From NCBI GenBank assembly GCA_947167455.1, contig CAMVIB010000009.1:1-64000 (forward strand): a stretch of 64,000 bases of DNA, given 5' to 3'. The stretch's first letter is position 1; each line of letters begins with the position of its first letter. The stretch is from an uncultured Prevotellaceae bacterium (GTDB lineage Bacteria; Bacteroidota; Bacteroidia; Bacteroidales; Bacteroidaceae). The notes beneath the pieces were generated by a model. That model saw nothing but the letters and a program-made list of their open reading frames with translations. It was not told the origin of the DNA and made no database searches. The position numbers were made by a program, and so were the translations under genes. Below are positions 25,738-35,259 of this stretch, piece after piece.

Positions 25738-28095
25738 TTATTCCTTCTTCAAATACTCCACCGGGTTATCGTTGGCCACGCGCCTTGTCTGTACGAACAC
25801 GACGGCGGCGATGATGAGGATGACGAAGATGGCGTCGAAGGCGAAGACCGTCCACGAGAGCGCCACCTTGTAGGCGAACTGCTGCATCAGTAGCGTGCTC
25901 AGATACCAGCCCAAGGCGACGCCGACGGCAATGGAGGGCAGGGCGATGACGGCGATGCTACGAGCAAACAGCAGCTGGACCTCGCTCATGGTTGCACCAA
26001 TGACTTTGCGGATGGCCAGCTCGCGCGAGCGGCGCTGCACCTCGTCGCGGACATAACCTATCAGTCCGATGAGGGTGATGAGCAGCGAGGCAATGCAACC
26101 AATCATGACGAGGTCACGCGTGCGCTGCGTCTCCTGATACTGGTCGGCCATCTCGTTGGAATAGAGCTTCACGGTGAGTTCAGCATCGGGGTAAAGACGA
26201 TCGCAGAGTTGCTGCACGGTTGTGAGGTTTTCGGGTGTGATGCGCTGAAGTTTCATCATGACGTAGTGCGTGAAGACATTGCCGTTGACGACCATGATGG
26301 GTCGCTCTTCACGCGACACCAGCGAGCCTAACGTGAAGTTCTTCACCACGCCCACGACGGTCAAGGGGTATTGGTTTCCTAACGAGGAATTGATGAATTG
26401 CTGCCCCACGACGTCGTCGATGCCCGCCACCTCTTTCATCTTCTGGGCAAAGTGCTCGTCCACCAGCATCTCCGGCTGCCAACCTTGATGGTTCAGGCGT
26501 TCGAAGTCGCGGCCGCGCACAATCTGCAGGCCCATCGTCTCCACCAGTCCACCCTCGGCAAAGAACATGTTGGCACAGTTGAACAGTTCCTGTGGGTTGC
26601 CGGGCACGAGCACGTTGTCTCCGCTCTGCAGATTGCAGAAGAGCGAGTAGGCAGCAGCGGTCTTCTCGACACACGGCAGGTTCTCTATTTCGCGGGCCAG
26701 CGAATAGATGGAGTCGCCATGGAGGGCAGACACGTTGACGTAAGCCACCTTGTCATATTGATACCCCATGTCCGTATGGAGCATGAAGCTGTATTGCCGA
26801 TAGATGGTGGTGAGCACGCAGAGCAACATCGTGGAGAGCACGAACTGGAAGGCCAGCAGCGACAGCTTCCAAACGCGTTTGCTCTCGCTGTAGAGGCGGT
26901 AGGCGTAGGTGAGCGGGATGCGCGAGTAGATGAAGCCTGGCAGGATGCCGCAGCAGAGCAGCACGATGAGGCAGACTGTGAGCAGCACCGCGAATGTCTG
27001 CCGGGAGAAGAGTGTCTGGACGCTGACGCCCAGCAGGTCGCGCGTCAGGTCCTGCCCGGCATAGAGCAGCAGCGTCATCAAGATGAGGGCAGCCAGCAAG
27101 TGAAGGGCTGCTTCGCCGATGGAGCCGAGGAAGAACTCCCGATTGGGTGCACCGAGCACCTTGCGCACAGCCACCTGACGGGCACGCCCCACGAGCGAAC
27201 TGATGACGACGAGGATGTAGTTCATCACCGCTGTGAAGAGCATCACCAGCGCCACCACGGCAAGGATGATGCAGGTGGTGCGCACGGTGGTGTCCTTCAT
27301 GCGGCTGCCAGCGACGCTGACCAGTTCAATGCCGGCGTCCGTGTAGCCGGTTTGCTTCAGGTCCTCCCACGGGAGAATGTGCTGCAGCAGCTCTTTGACC
27401 TCGTTGCGCACCTTGTCCATGTCGGCATCGGGACGCAAGCGTACATACGAATGGTAGCGGTCGTTGCCGATGAGGTTCTCGGTGCCGTCCCAGGCGTAGG
27501 TGCCGACGGAGGGCATCGACATGAGGATATCGAAGCGCGCGAAGGTGGAGTTCTCGGGATAGTCCTCATAGACGCCGCAGATGGTCATCGGCTTCTGTGG
27601 TGCCGAGGCGAAGCAGAACGTCTGGCCGACGACCTCGCCGCCCATCTTCTCGCTCAGCCGACGGCTGATCATGCACTGCCCGGCTGTGGAGAGAATCTGC
27701 TTGGCATCGCCCACCAGCGTCCTTGTTGCGAAGATGTTGAAGAAGCAGGAATCGGCAAACACAGCCTCTTCAAAGTAGTGCCGACTGCCGTCTTCCAGTG
27801 TCAGTTTCTCGTCGCCGAACTGGGCGGTGTAGCGAGTGGCCGTCACCACCTCGGGAATCTCCTGTGTCAGCACAGGTGCGATGCCGCCCGACGTGGCGCC
27901 GTACTGCTCTGGCCCTTCGCCAGCACGCTGTAAGGTCTCTTGCAGCTCATACACGTGTTCCTTGTCCACGATGCAGCGGTCGTAGCTCCGTTCCAGCTGC
28001 ACCTTGGCCAGCAACACCAGTCCCACAGTGAGACCTACGGTGAGCGATGTGATCTTGATAAAGGCTCCTTGGCCTTTGGCGAATGGATGAACCAT
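25738..28095 (-). CDS. Long MacB-like ABC permease (two FtsX domains)
   Basis: The 785-residue protein has an N-terminal membrane helix (about 12-30) and a MacB_PCD periplasmic domain. A first FtsX domain follows (AVRKVLGAPNREFF near 315; helices about 275-300, 325-350, 365-390). Then come another helix (about 415-440), a second periplasmic domain and a second FtsX domain ending near the C-terminus (LAIRKVIGATMSEVQ). Such eight-helix permeases lack an ATPase domain and need a separate one, here the downstream gene. It is transcribed from an operator-bearing promoter at 28152-28183 that matches those of the other two long permeases. Confidence 0.9.
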   Translation of the reverse strand: MVHPFAKGQGAFIKITSLTVGLTVGLVLLAKVQLERSYDRCIVDKEHVYELQETLQRAGEGPEQYGATSGGIAPVLTQEIPEVVTATRYTAQFGDEKLTLEDGSRHYFEEAVFADSCFFNIFATRTLVGDAKQILSTAGQCMISRRLSEKMGGEVVGQTFCFASAPQKPMTICGVYEDYPENSTFARFDILMSMPSVGTYAWDGTENLIGNDRYHSYVRLRPDADMDKVRNEVKELLQHILPWEDLKQTGYTDAGIELVSVAGSRMKDTTVRTTCIILAVVALVMLFTAVMNYILVVISSLVGRARQVAVRKVLGAPNREFFLGSIGEAALHLLAALILMTLLLYAGQDLTRDLLGVSVQTLFSRQTFAVLLTVCLIVLLCCGILPGFIYSRIPLTYAYRLYSESKRVWKLSLLAFQFVLSTMLLCVLTTIYRQYSFMLHTDMGYQYDKVAYVNVSALHGDSIYSLAREIENLPCVEKTAAAYSLFCNLQSGDNVLVPGNPQELFNCANMFFAEGGLVETMGLQIVRGRDFERLNHQGWQPEMLVDEHFAQKMKEVAGIDDVVGQQFINSSLGNQYPLTVVGVVKNFTLGSLVSREERPIMVVNGNVFTHYVMMKLQRITPENLTTVQQLCDRLYPDAELTVKLYSNEMADQYQETQRTRDLVMIGCIASLLITLIGLIGYVRDEVQRRSRELAIRKVIGATMSEVQLLFARSIAVIALPSIAVGVALGWYLSTLLMQQFAYKVALSWTVFAFDAIFVILIIAAVVFVQTRRVANDNPVEYLKKE

Positions 28096-28133
28096 GTGAT
28101 TTACTATTTGACGATTTACAGTTTATTGGGTTT
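28096..28133. repeat. Conserved leader repeat before the long permease start
   Basis: TTTACTATTTGACGATTTAC lies immediately before the start codon (minus-strand gene). Nearly the same bases occur in the same place before the permeases at 34935 and 38852. Confidence 0.6.
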
Positions 28134-28151
28134 GTTGCCCGTTTGCGAGTG

Positions 28152-28183
28152 CAAAAGTACAGTCTTTTTTCTCTTTCCTCCAA
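28152..28183 (-). promoter_or_regulatory. Promoter of the long permease/ATPase transcript
   Basis: On the minus strand, -33 TTG (28181-28183) is followed by a 21-bp spacer and -7 TACTTTTG (28152-28159). It sits 56 bp from the start codon. Confidence 0.75.
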
Positions 28184-28222
28184 GCCCTTCCCCCCACTTT
28201 TTGCCTCTTCGATGAATAAAAC

Positions 28223-28237
28223 GTCTAAAAATTAGAC
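28223..28237. promoter_or_regulatory. Operator-like palindrome GTCTAAAAATTAGAC
   Basis: A 6-bp-arm perfect palindrome (GTCTAA-AAA-TTAGAC) lies 63 bp upstream of the permease -7 box. An identical 15-mer at the same distance lies upstream of the permease at 34935. It also lies upstream of the divergent TolC/EmrA/EmrB-like operon (121 bp from that -7 box). Confidence 0.75.
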
Positions 28238-28358
28238 AATCTTCGAGCAAGAATCCCTTAATTTGGTGGTTGGAATAGTAGGCTCTAAACGATAAAAGAT
28301 GTTAAAAGTGATAGGGTCTTCACTATGTATATAGGTTACAAGTTATCGTTTTTTTTCA

Positions 28359-28366
28359 TACCTTTG
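28359..28366 (+). promoter_or_regulatory. -7 element (TACCTTTG) for the second efflux operon
   Basis: TACCTTTG fits the -7 consensus; the transcript would start near 28373, giving a leader of about 105 nt before the ATG at 28478. No convincing -33 TTG is seen. Confidence 0.5.
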
Positions 28367-28477
28367 CGGCCGATTTACGAGATAATGCCTGCAAGGTTGT
28401 AGTTGAAAGGACAAAGGCCAGGGCAGGCACTGGCATAAACTTTCAACAACGATAGCATCATCAATCAAACTCAGAAA

Positions 28478-29791
28478 ATGATACAAGAAAGAAGATGGCT
28501 GGCGGCTACGTTCGCCGCAGCCGGCGTGCTCTGTGTCTCGGCGCAGGAGCCGCTCAGGATGACAATGGAACAACTTTTTGCCACGGCCGAGAAGTATAAC
28601 GCCTCGATGCAGGCCGCGCGGACAGCGGTTGAGGAAGCGGCGCTGGGCGTGGAGGCCGCGAAGGCTGCTTGGCGCCCCGACGTGGAGGCCACGGCGGCGG
28701 TCAGCTACATGGGCAACGTGAAGATCTGGGACCGCCCGCTCAAGAACAAGTTCACGGCCGCTACGCCGCACTTCGGCAACAACTTCGCCCTGATGGCGCG
28801 GCAGACGGTGTACAGCGGCGGCGCCATCACCAGCGGCATCCGTCTGGCCAAGCTGGGCCGCGAGATGGCCGAGGCGGAGGCGGAGGAGAACCGCCAGCGC
28901 GTGCGGTTCCTGTTGGCAGGACATTACCTGCAGCTCCACAACCTGCGCAACCAGCAGGAGGTCTTCGACCAGAATATTGCACTGGCCCAGACGCTCATCA
29001 GCCAGACACGACGGCGCGCCGAGCAGGGCATAGCCCTCAGCAACGACATCACCCGCCACGAGTTGCAGGTGGAGCAGCTGCGGCTGGGGCGCGCACGGGT
29101 GGAGGACGCCCAGCGTATCATCGGCCATCAGCTGGCCACGGCACTTGGCGTGGATACGGCAGTAGCCATCCTTCCGCAGGACGACTTTACGATAGCTCTG
29201 TGTCCGCAGGACGGCGAGGGCGCATGGCAGCAGATGGCCGACGCCCACCACACCGGCTTGCAAAAGGCTGCCCTGGGCACCCGCATGGCGGAGCAGAAAG
29301 TGCAGCTGGAACGCTCCGAACGATTGCCGAAGGTGGCGCTGGTGGCCGAGGACCACTTCGACGGCCCCGTGACCTTCGAGATTCCCACCTTGGACAAGAA
29401 CATCAATTACTGGTACGTGGGCGTGGGCGTGAGCTACAACTTCAGCTCGCTCTGGAAGAACAACAAACGGTTGCGCCAGGCGCGCACGGCCCTCACCCGC
29501 AGCCAGCAGGAGCAGCGCGTGGCAGCTGAGGGCGTGGAGAACGCCATACAGGCTGCCTACACCGACTACCTCACCGCCTTCACGGAACTGCGGACACAGG
29601 AGAAGAGCGTGGAGCTGGCGGCGCAGAACTACCGCATCATCCAGAACCGCTATGAGAACGGGCTGGCGCTGGTGACCGATATGACAGACGCGGCCAACGT
29701 GAAGCTCAATGCCGAGCTGGCACTCGTCAGCGCACGCATCAACGTGATTTACAACTATTATCAACTGAAATACTTGAGTAATACATTATAA
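28478..29791 (+). CDS. TolC-family outer-membrane efflux protein
   Basis: The 437-residue protein has a signal peptide (LAATFAAAGVLCVSAQ) and two OEP repeats (AARTAVEEAALGVEAAKAAW; QNYRIIQNRYENGLALVTDM). It should form the outer-membrane exit duct of a tripartite pump. First gene of a three-gene operon: the next ATG shares the last base of its stop (TAATG at 29789-29793). It contains no repeat insertion, unlike the other TolC here. Confidence 0.92.
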   Translation: MIQERRWLAATFAAAGVLCVSAQEPLRMTMEQLFATAEKYNASMQAARTAVEEAALGVEAAKAAWRPDVEATAAVSYMGNVKIWDRPLKNKFTAATPHFGNNFALMARQTVYSGGAITSGIRLAKLGREMAEAEAEENRQRVRFLLAGHYLQLHNLRNQQEVFDQNIALAQTLISQTRRRAEQGIALSNDITRHELQVEQLRLGRARVEDAQRIIGHQLATALGVDTAVAILPQDDFTIALCPQDGEGAWQQMADAHHTGLQKAALGTRMAEQKVQLERSERLPKVALVAEDHFDGPVTFEIPTLDKNINYWYVGVGVSYNFSSLWKNNKRLRQARTALTRSQQEQRVAAEGVENAIQAAYTDYLTAFTELRTQEKSVELAAQNYRIIQNRYENGLALVTDMTDAANVKLNAELALVSARINVIYNYYQLKYLSNTL

Positions 29792-30828
29792 TGGAACAGA
29801 AAAAGATTTATCGCTGGGTGTACAACCTCATCGTGCTGGCATTGCTCATCATCGGTGCTACAGTCGTCATTATGAACTTCGCCCACTTCGGCAACGTGGA
29901 GTGGACAGACAATGCCCACGTGCGGCAGCACATCACACCCGTCAATACGCGTGTGCCCGGCTTCATCAAGGAAATACGCTTCGAGGAGTTTCAACCTGTC
30001 AAGAAGGGCGATACGCTCGTCATCATCGAGGATGCCGAGTTCCGCCTCGCGCTCGCACAAGCCGAGGCCGGAGTGGCCAACGCCGAGGCCGGCAGCCGTG
30101 CCACCACGACGGGTATGGCCACCACGAGCAGCAATATCGGTGTGACGGACGCCACCATCGATGAACTGAAGGCCACGATGGACAACGCCCAGCGCGAGGA
30201 TGCCCGCTTCCAGAAGTTGCTGAAGGAACAGAGCGTCACGCAGCAGCAGGCCGACAACGTCCACACCGCCTACCTCGCTGCCCGCGCCCGCTACGAGGCC
30301 GCCAACCGTCAGCGCCACTCGATGACGCTCGTGCACAGCGAGCAGGGGCACCACCTGCAGCAAAGCGAGGCGGCCATCGAAGTGGCGCGCGCACAGCTGG
30401 ACCTGGCCCGCCTGAATCTCTCCTACACCGTCATCACCGCCACGGCCGACGGCGTGCTCGGCCGCAAGGAAATCCACGAAGGACAACTCGTGCAACCCGG
30501 ACAGACCATGGTGGACATCGTGGATGCCTCAGACCTCTGGGTGGTGGCTAATTACCGCGAGACACAGCTGCCGCACATCGCCGTGGGCGCCAAGGTGCGC
30601 ATCAAGGCCGATGCCGTGCCCGGCGTGGAGTACACGGGCACCGTGGAACGTATCTCCGACGCTACGGGCAGCGCCTATAGCCTCATCCCGCAGGACAACG
30701 CCACGGGCAACTTCGTCAAGGTGGAACAGCGCGTGCCCGTCCGCATCAGCCTCGATGGCAACAAGGAGGAAGACCTGGCGAAGCTGCGCGCAGGGCTTAA
30801 TGTGGAATGTGAAGTGGAGGAGCCATGA
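29791..30828 (+). CDS. EmrA/HlyD-like periplasmic adaptor
   Basis: The 345-residue membrane fusion protein has one N-terminal membrane helix (VYNLIVLALLIIGATVVIM), a first biotinyl-lipoyl half (QHITPVNTRVPGFIKEIRFEEFQPVKKGDTLV), and a helical hairpin at about 85-205. The second half is TVITATADGVLGRKEIHEGQLVQPGQ. A TDNAHVRQH-like motif after the helix is typical of EmrA-type adaptors that pair with MFS transporters, matching the next gene. Overlaps neighbours on both sides, so expression is coupled. Confidence 0.92.
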   Translation: MEQKKIYRWVYNLIVLALLIIGATVVIMNFAHFGNVEWTDNAHVRQHITPVNTRVPGFIKEIRFEEFQPVKKGDTLVIIEDAEFRLALAQAEAGVANAEAGSRATTTGMATTSSNIGVTDATIDELKATMDNAQREDARFQKLLKEQSVTQQQADNVHTAYLAARARYEAANRQRHSMTLVHSEQGHHLQQSEAAIEVARAQLDLARLNLSYTVITATADGVLGRKEIHEGQLVQPGQTMVDIVDASDLWVVANYRETQLPHIAVGAKVRIKADAVPGVEYTGTVERISDATGSAYSLIPQDNATGNFVKVEQRVPVRISLDGNKEEDLAKLRAGLNVECEVEEP

Positions 30829-32408
30829 ATGCTGCTCCTTCCTTCTCCATGCCCATGTTCCGGGCGTTCGTGCCTACGTGGTTGCGGCCTTGGATCTATG
30901 TCCTCCAAGCCTTCTGCTTCCAGCTGGCGGGCTGTGTCTATCTGGGCGCGCTCAATGAGATGATAGGCGGGCGGGCCATCATGCGCGAGGACGTCACGAT
31001 GTGCCTCTACAGCAACCTCGCCGGCATGGCCATCTACTTCCCCGTGCTCTTCCGCATGAAGTTCCACTTCACCAACCGCTCGCTGCTCATCACCTCGGCG
31101 CTGGTGCTGGCGCTGTGCAACTGGCTGTTCACGCAGACCACGTTCCTGCCGCTGATGTGGGTGCTCTGCTTCGTCGCCGGCATGGCCAAGATCCAGGGCA
31201 CGTTCGAGAATATGTCGAACATCCAGCTGTGGATGACGCCGACGCGCGACATGGGCGTCTTCTTTCCCGCCCTGCACATCATCCTGCTGACGAGCATCGA
31301 GGTGCAGGCCTGGTATTCGGCTTTCTTTGCCCACGACCTCCACTGGTACGCCTCCCATTGGTTCGTCATCAGACTGATGATGCTTGTCGTCGGTATCCAG
31401 CTTTTCCTGACAAAGCCGTGGTGCCCCATGCCGCAGCGCGTTCCGCTGAAGGGCATCGATTGGCTCGGCGCCGCCTTCTGGAGCCTGCTCGGCTTGCAGA
31501 TAGCCTACATATTTAATTATGGCGACTGGCTCGACTGGTGGCACTCGCCCACCATACGCATCCTCACCGGCACCTCCCTCATCACCCTCGGTGGTTGCCT
31601 CCATCGTATGTGGACCAAACAGCAGCCCTATTTCGAACCCAAGATGTGGACCTATCGCCACCTCGTGCCCATCCTCCTGCTCATCATTGTAGTGGAAGGG
31701 TTGCTGGCGTCGGAGCATGTGCTGGAGGAAGTCTTCTATGAGGAAGTCATGGACTACGAGATGCTCACGTCGCGCGGCCTCACGCTGTGGGCGTTACCGG
31801 GCATCTATTGCGGTTGCCTGCTCTCGTGGCTGTGGCTGAAGGTGTGGCGCTTCAACGTCTATAAGCTCATTGCCATTGGCTTGCTGGGTGTGACGCTCTA
31901 CGCCGCCGGCTTCTACTTCCTCGTGGCCGACCACATCAACATCGAAGTGCTGCGTCTGCCCATCGCCTTCCGGGGCTTCGGCTATGCCGTGCTCAGCATC
32001 TCGTTCATGTGGAGCCTGCACGAGATCATGACCTTCGAGCACTTCTTCCAGTCGTTGTCCGTCTTCAACTTCATGCACATGTATATCGGCGGTGTCATCG
32101 GTGCCGCCCTCTATGCCTGGGGCCTGCGCTACTATATGGCCGACAACATTCTGCGCTACACCGCCTACCTGGACATGCCCGCCTTCACCTCCGCCCCCTT
32201 CGACGTGGGTACATGGATGGAAGGCTTCATTCCCGACATGATGGCCGTGACCATCAAGCAGTTGTACGGCTGGGTGCTCTACATCGCCGGTTTCCTCGCC
32301 CTGGCCTTCCTGCTCTGGGACATCCCCACGGTGCGCCGTCAGGCCCGCCGTTTCCCCACATGGCCTTGGGTGGGAATGAGGATGCTGTTCTCAAGAACGA
32401 TGGGCTGA
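30825..32408 (+). CDS. MFS transporter (EmrB/DHA2-like, 14 membrane segments)
   Basis: The 527-residue integral membrane protein has about 14 hydrophobic segments, a short cytoplasmic N-terminus and an Arg-rich C-terminus. Its start overlaps the adaptor stop (ATGA). With the TolC and EmrA-like proteins it should form a proton-driven tripartite export pump; substrate unknown, with drugs, bile acids or fatty acids typical for the family. Classical MFS motif A is weak, so the assignment rests on topology and operon context. Confidence 0.8.
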   Translation: MNAAPSFSMPMFRAFVPTWLRPWIYVLQAFCFQLAGCVYLGALNEMIGGRAIMREDVTMCLYSNLAGMAIYFPVLFRMKFHFTNRSLLITSALVLALCNWLFTQTTFLPLMWVLCFVAGMAKIQGTFENMSNIQLWMTPTRDMGVFFPALHIILLTSIEVQAWYSAFFAHDLHWYASHWFVIRLMMLVVGIQLFLTKPWCPMPQRVPLKGIDWLGAAFWSLLGLQIAYIFNYGDWLDWWHSPTIRILTGTSLITLGGCLHRMWTKQQPYFEPKMWTYRHLVPILLLIIVVEGLLASEHVLEEVFYEEVMDYEMLTSRGLTLWALPGIYCGCLLSWLWLKVWRFNVYKLIAIGLLGVTLYAAGFYFLVADHINIEVLRLPIAFRGFGYAVLSISFMWSLHEIMTFEHFFQSLSVFNFMHMYIGGVIGAALYAWGLRYYMADNILRYTAYLDMPAFTSAPFDVGTWMEGFIPDMMAVTIKQLYGWVLYIAGFLALAFLLWDIPTVRRQARRFPTWPWVGMRMLFSRTMG

Positions 32409-32455
32409 CTATGGTCTGCCAGACAAGCGATAGCTTGTATGATTTGATAGAAAAT

Positions 32456-32490
32456 AGCGCACTTGTCACTAGTTACAGGTGCGCTTTTTC
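32456..32490. terminator. Terminator between converging MFS and permease genes
   Basis: AGCGCACTTGT (32456-32466) pairs with ACAGGTGCGCT (32475-32485), with one G-T pair, followed by TTTTTC. Confidence 0.75.
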
Positions 32491-32508
32491 TGTGCAAAAT
32501 AATATTCT

Positions 32509-34935
32509 CTATTCTGTCTTGATACTGTTCACCGGGTTCTCCGTGGCGGCGCGCCAGCCTTGGATGCCGACTGTGGCGAGGGTGATGGTCGAGACAGCGA
32601 GGAGGGCCAGGGGGAAGAGCCACCAGTAGATGGGCGTGCGCTCGGCGAAACTCATCAGCCACTGGCGTCCGATGTACCAGGCGATGGGTGCGGCGAGGAC
32701 GAAGGCGACGAGGATGAGTAGGACATAGCGGCGGCTGAGCATCAGCAGGATGGCCTCTTCGGTGGAGCCGAAGACCTTGCGGATGCCGATTTCCTTGCGG
32801 CGGTACTCCGTCTCGAAGAGCGTCAGGCAGAAGACGCCGATGAGGGTGATGACGAGACAGATGACCGAGAAGAGCAGCACCTGACGGATGAAGCGGAACT
32901 CCTCCTGATAGAGGTTCTCGAGGATCTGGTCGAGGAAGCGGACTGTGACGGCGTTGCCGCCGTTCATGGAAACAAGCTTCTCTTCGATTAACCTACGGGA
33001 CTCTCCCATATCCACGCCCGGGGTGAGGTGAGCATTCAGTATCCCCAGCCGGTCGCCCCACTGTGCATATTTCTCGCCGAGGATGACAAAGGCCACGGGA
33101 TCCTCGGCCCGGTCTTGACGGACGCTGCCGTAGCGGATGTTCTCGCAGACACCGACGACGGGCATGTCTTCGTCTGTCAGGGGCTTGTCCATCTCTATCC
33201 ACGACCAGCGCTTGCGGGCGGCTTCGTTGATGATGTAGCAGTCGCCATCGTGCTCGTTGAAGTCGCGCCCTTCGATGACCTTGATGCCCATCGTGCGTAG
33301 GTAGCGCCAATCTACAGGCAGGCACGTGAAAGTGACGGTCTTGTCGCCCGTGCCGCGGCCCCAACCCATGTACTGCGTCTGCGAGCCGAGGACGAAGTTG
33401 GAATAGCAGACTTCCTCCACGCCGCCCATCTGCATGAGCTCCGAGCGGATGGCATCTTTCTTCTGCATCAGTTCTGCGGGCAGCTGGGCGTAGATGATCT
33501 GGTCTTTGTCGTAGCCGTAGTCAGAGTGAAAGATGAAGTGGCTCTGCAGATAGAGAATGCCGATGAAAGCGACCAGGACGAGGCTGACGAACAGCTGCAG
33601 GGCGACCAGTCCCGTGCGCAGACGGCGTCCCTTGGGCGTCAGGCCGAAGCTGCCTTTCAGGGCCAAGGCGGGCTGGAACGAGGTGACGAAGAAGGCGGGA
33701 TAGGTGCCGGCGACGATGCCGATGACCACAGAGAGCGCCGCGAGGACAGGGACCACAGAGGGGAAATTGGCAGTGAGGCTGATGTCGCCCGAGAAGAGTT
33801 CGGCGATAGGGGGCCACTCGGACAGCAGATATACCAGGCCGAGAGAGAGGGCGAAGGCTACGAGCGACGTTGCCACCGCCTCGCCGATGAGGCCGAGGCG
33901 CAGGCCCCAAAGGGTGCTGCCCAGCACGCGGCGGGTGTTGACACCCTTCACGCGCATCGGCGCTTCGGCCAGCGTGAAGTTAAGGAAGTTGATGGCGGCG
34001 ACGACAAGGATAATCACGCACGCCCATATAAGAATAAGGTGTACGGTGCGGTTGCCGCGGTCGTTCCCGCCTACGCCGGAGAAATAGGTCTCGGTGATGG
34101 GTGTGGCACGGAGGTCGAACTTCCCGAAGTAGTCATCGACCTGCTGTTCCATCTCGGCCTTTTCCTCGGGCGAGGCTTTGTCGTACTCTTCAGCGTTCTC
34201 GGCCAGCACCGTCTTGCGGAAGACCGTCTTTAAGCGCCCCCTGAACTCGGCGCGGAATGTGTCGAGTTCTACCGCGTCATAGATGCGCAGGTAACCCACG
34301 TAGCTCCACTCGCTGAAGTTGTGGCGATTCTCGTCGCCCATGGCGAAGAAGACACCGTTGATGGGATATTCGTTGGAAGGGATGTTGGTGAGAAACGTGT
34401 TGGCGGGCAGGTCGCGATAGACGCCCTGGACTCGGATGCTATCCTTGCCGTTCCAGAGGTGCCGCCCGGCAGCCATCGTGGTGCCGAGGAAGCGCTCTGC
34501 CATCGAGGCGGGGATGAGGATGCCCTTCTCGCCTTCGTCCCAGTGCAGTTTGCCATCCAGACACTCCATGCCGAAGGTTTCCAGGCCGCTCTCGTTGCGC
34601 ACGTTCGAGGTGGAATAGGTGATGGGCGTCTCACCGAGATAGAAGCCCCATGTGCCGGTGAAGATGCTCGCGATGGTGCCCGATTCCACCTCGGGCATCT
34701 GAATCATGGACTCGAGCAGCGGTCGGTTGCAGTGGATGCCCCAGGGCGAATCCTGATTCATCTTCGCTTCCACGCGCAGGATGCGTTCGGCATCGGGGAA
34801 GCTGCGGTTGTAGCCTACGTTGTACCGCACCTGTGTCATGAACAGATAGAAGGCGGCAAAGGCCACGGTGAGGCCAAGGAGGTTCAGGAGGGTGGCCGTC
34901 TTGAAGCGGCGGGCCAGGTAGAAGAGACTATTCAT
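32509..34935 (-). CDS. Long MacB-like ABC permease (two FtsX domains)
   Basis: The 808-residue protein has helix 1 at about 17-35 (LLGLTVAFAAFYLFMTQV), a MacB_PCD region, a first FtsX core near 280-420 (RVKGVNTRRVLGSTLWGLRLGL), a second periplasmic domain and a C-terminal FtsX core (RRKEIGIRKVFGSTEEAIL). It is closely paralogous to 36447-38852: the first 35 and last 140 residues are almost identical while the periplasmic domains differ strongly. It probably works with the ATPase at 24931 and the adaptor/TolC at 20193-22964. It has its own operator-bearing promoter. Confidence 0.9.
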   Translation of the reverse strand: MNSLFYLARRFKTATLLNLLGLTVAFAAFYLFMTQVRYNVGYNRSFPDAERILRVEAKMNQDSPWGIHCNRPLLESMIQMPEVESGTIASIFTGTWGFYLGETPITYSTSNVRNESGLETFGMECLDGKLHWDEGEKGILIPASMAERFLGTTMAAGRHLWNGKDSIRVQGVYRDLPANTFLTNIPSNEYPINGVFFAMGDENRHNFSEWSYVGYLRIYDAVELDTFRAEFRGRLKTVFRKTVLAENAEEYDKASPEEKAEMEQQVDDYFGKFDLRATPITETYFSGVGGNDRGNRTVHLILIWACVIILVVAAINFLNFTLAEAPMRVKGVNTRRVLGSTLWGLRLGLIGEAVATSLVAFALSLGLVYLLSEWPPIAELFSGDISLTANFPSVVPVLAALSVVIGIVAGTYPAFFVTSFQPALALKGSFGLTPKGRRLRTGLVALQLFVSLVLVAFIGILYLQSHFIFHSDYGYDKDQIIYAQLPAELMQKKDAIRSELMQMGGVEEVCYSNFVLGSQTQYMGWGRGTGDKTVTFTCLPVDWRYLRTMGIKVIEGRDFNEHDGDCYIINEAARKRWSWIEMDKPLTDEDMPVVGVCENIRYGSVRQDRAEDPVAFVILGEKYAQWGDRLGILNAHLTPGVDMGESRRLIEEKLVSMNGGNAVTVRFLDQILENLYQEEFRFIRQVLLFSVICLVITLIGVFCLTLFETEYRRKEIGIRKVFGSTEEAILLMLSRRYVLLILVAFVLAAPIAWYIGRQWLMSFAERTPIYWWLFPLALLAVSTITLATVGIQGWRAATENPVNSIKTE

Positions 34936-34937
34936 AT

Positions 34938-35010
34938 TTACTATTTGACGGATTTACTATTTACAATTTATTTACTGTTGGGCTATTTACCATTTATTTA
35001 CAATTTTACG
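34938..35010. repeat. AT-rich leader repeats before the long permease
   Basis: The segment TTTACTATTTGACGGATTTAC is followed by several TTTACAATTTATTTAC-like units next to the start codon. It matches the leaders at 28096 and 38855. A fragment related to element A/B repeats (about 35012-35048, TCTTGAAGTGTCAAACGACC...) follows. Confidence 0.55.
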
Positions 35011-35086
35011 ATTTCTTGAAGTGTCAAACGACCCAAGGTCGAGCGACCATTCACAATCTCTTGGGCTCATAGCCCTTTTGTTGCTG

Positions 35087-35118
35087 CAAAGTTACACACA
35101 CTTCCTCACTCCTTGCAA
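35087..35118 (-). promoter_or_regulatory. Promoter of the long permease at 32509-34935
   Basis: On the minus strand, -33 TTG (35116-35118) is followed by a 21-bp spacer and -7 TAACTTTG (35087-35094). The leader is about 145 nt. Confidence 0.75.
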
Positions 35119-35157
35119 GACCTACCGCCCACTTTCTGCCTCTGAGAACCTAAAAAC

Positions 35158-35172
35158 GTCTAAAAATTAGAC
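35158..35172. promoter_or_regulatory. Operator-like palindrome GTCTAAAAATTAGAC
   Basis: Identical to the site at 28223-28237 and likewise 63 bp upstream of the -7 box. Flanking bases are also shared (AAACGTCT...GACAnTCTTCG). Confidence 0.75.
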
Positions 35173-35223
35173 ACTCTTCGGAGATTTTCTGCGCTATGGT
35201 GTCTCTGTTTCAGGAAAAAGGAG

Positions 35224-35231
35224 TAGCTTTG
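35224..35231 (+). promoter_or_regulatory. -7 element (TAGCTTTG) for the RAYT-like transposase gene
   Basis: TAGCTTTG fits TAnnTTTG. It implies a transcript start near 35238 and favours the ATG at 35260 over the GTG at 35242. Confidence 0.45.
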
Positions 35232-35259
35232 CAGATGAACAGTGGCATTTATTATCTCT

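Noticed and set aside
26398..27933. Plus-strand open frame opposite the long permease
   Set aside because: His/Glu/Val-rich composition typical of an antisense shadow; the minus strand encodes an unmistakable MacB-like permease.
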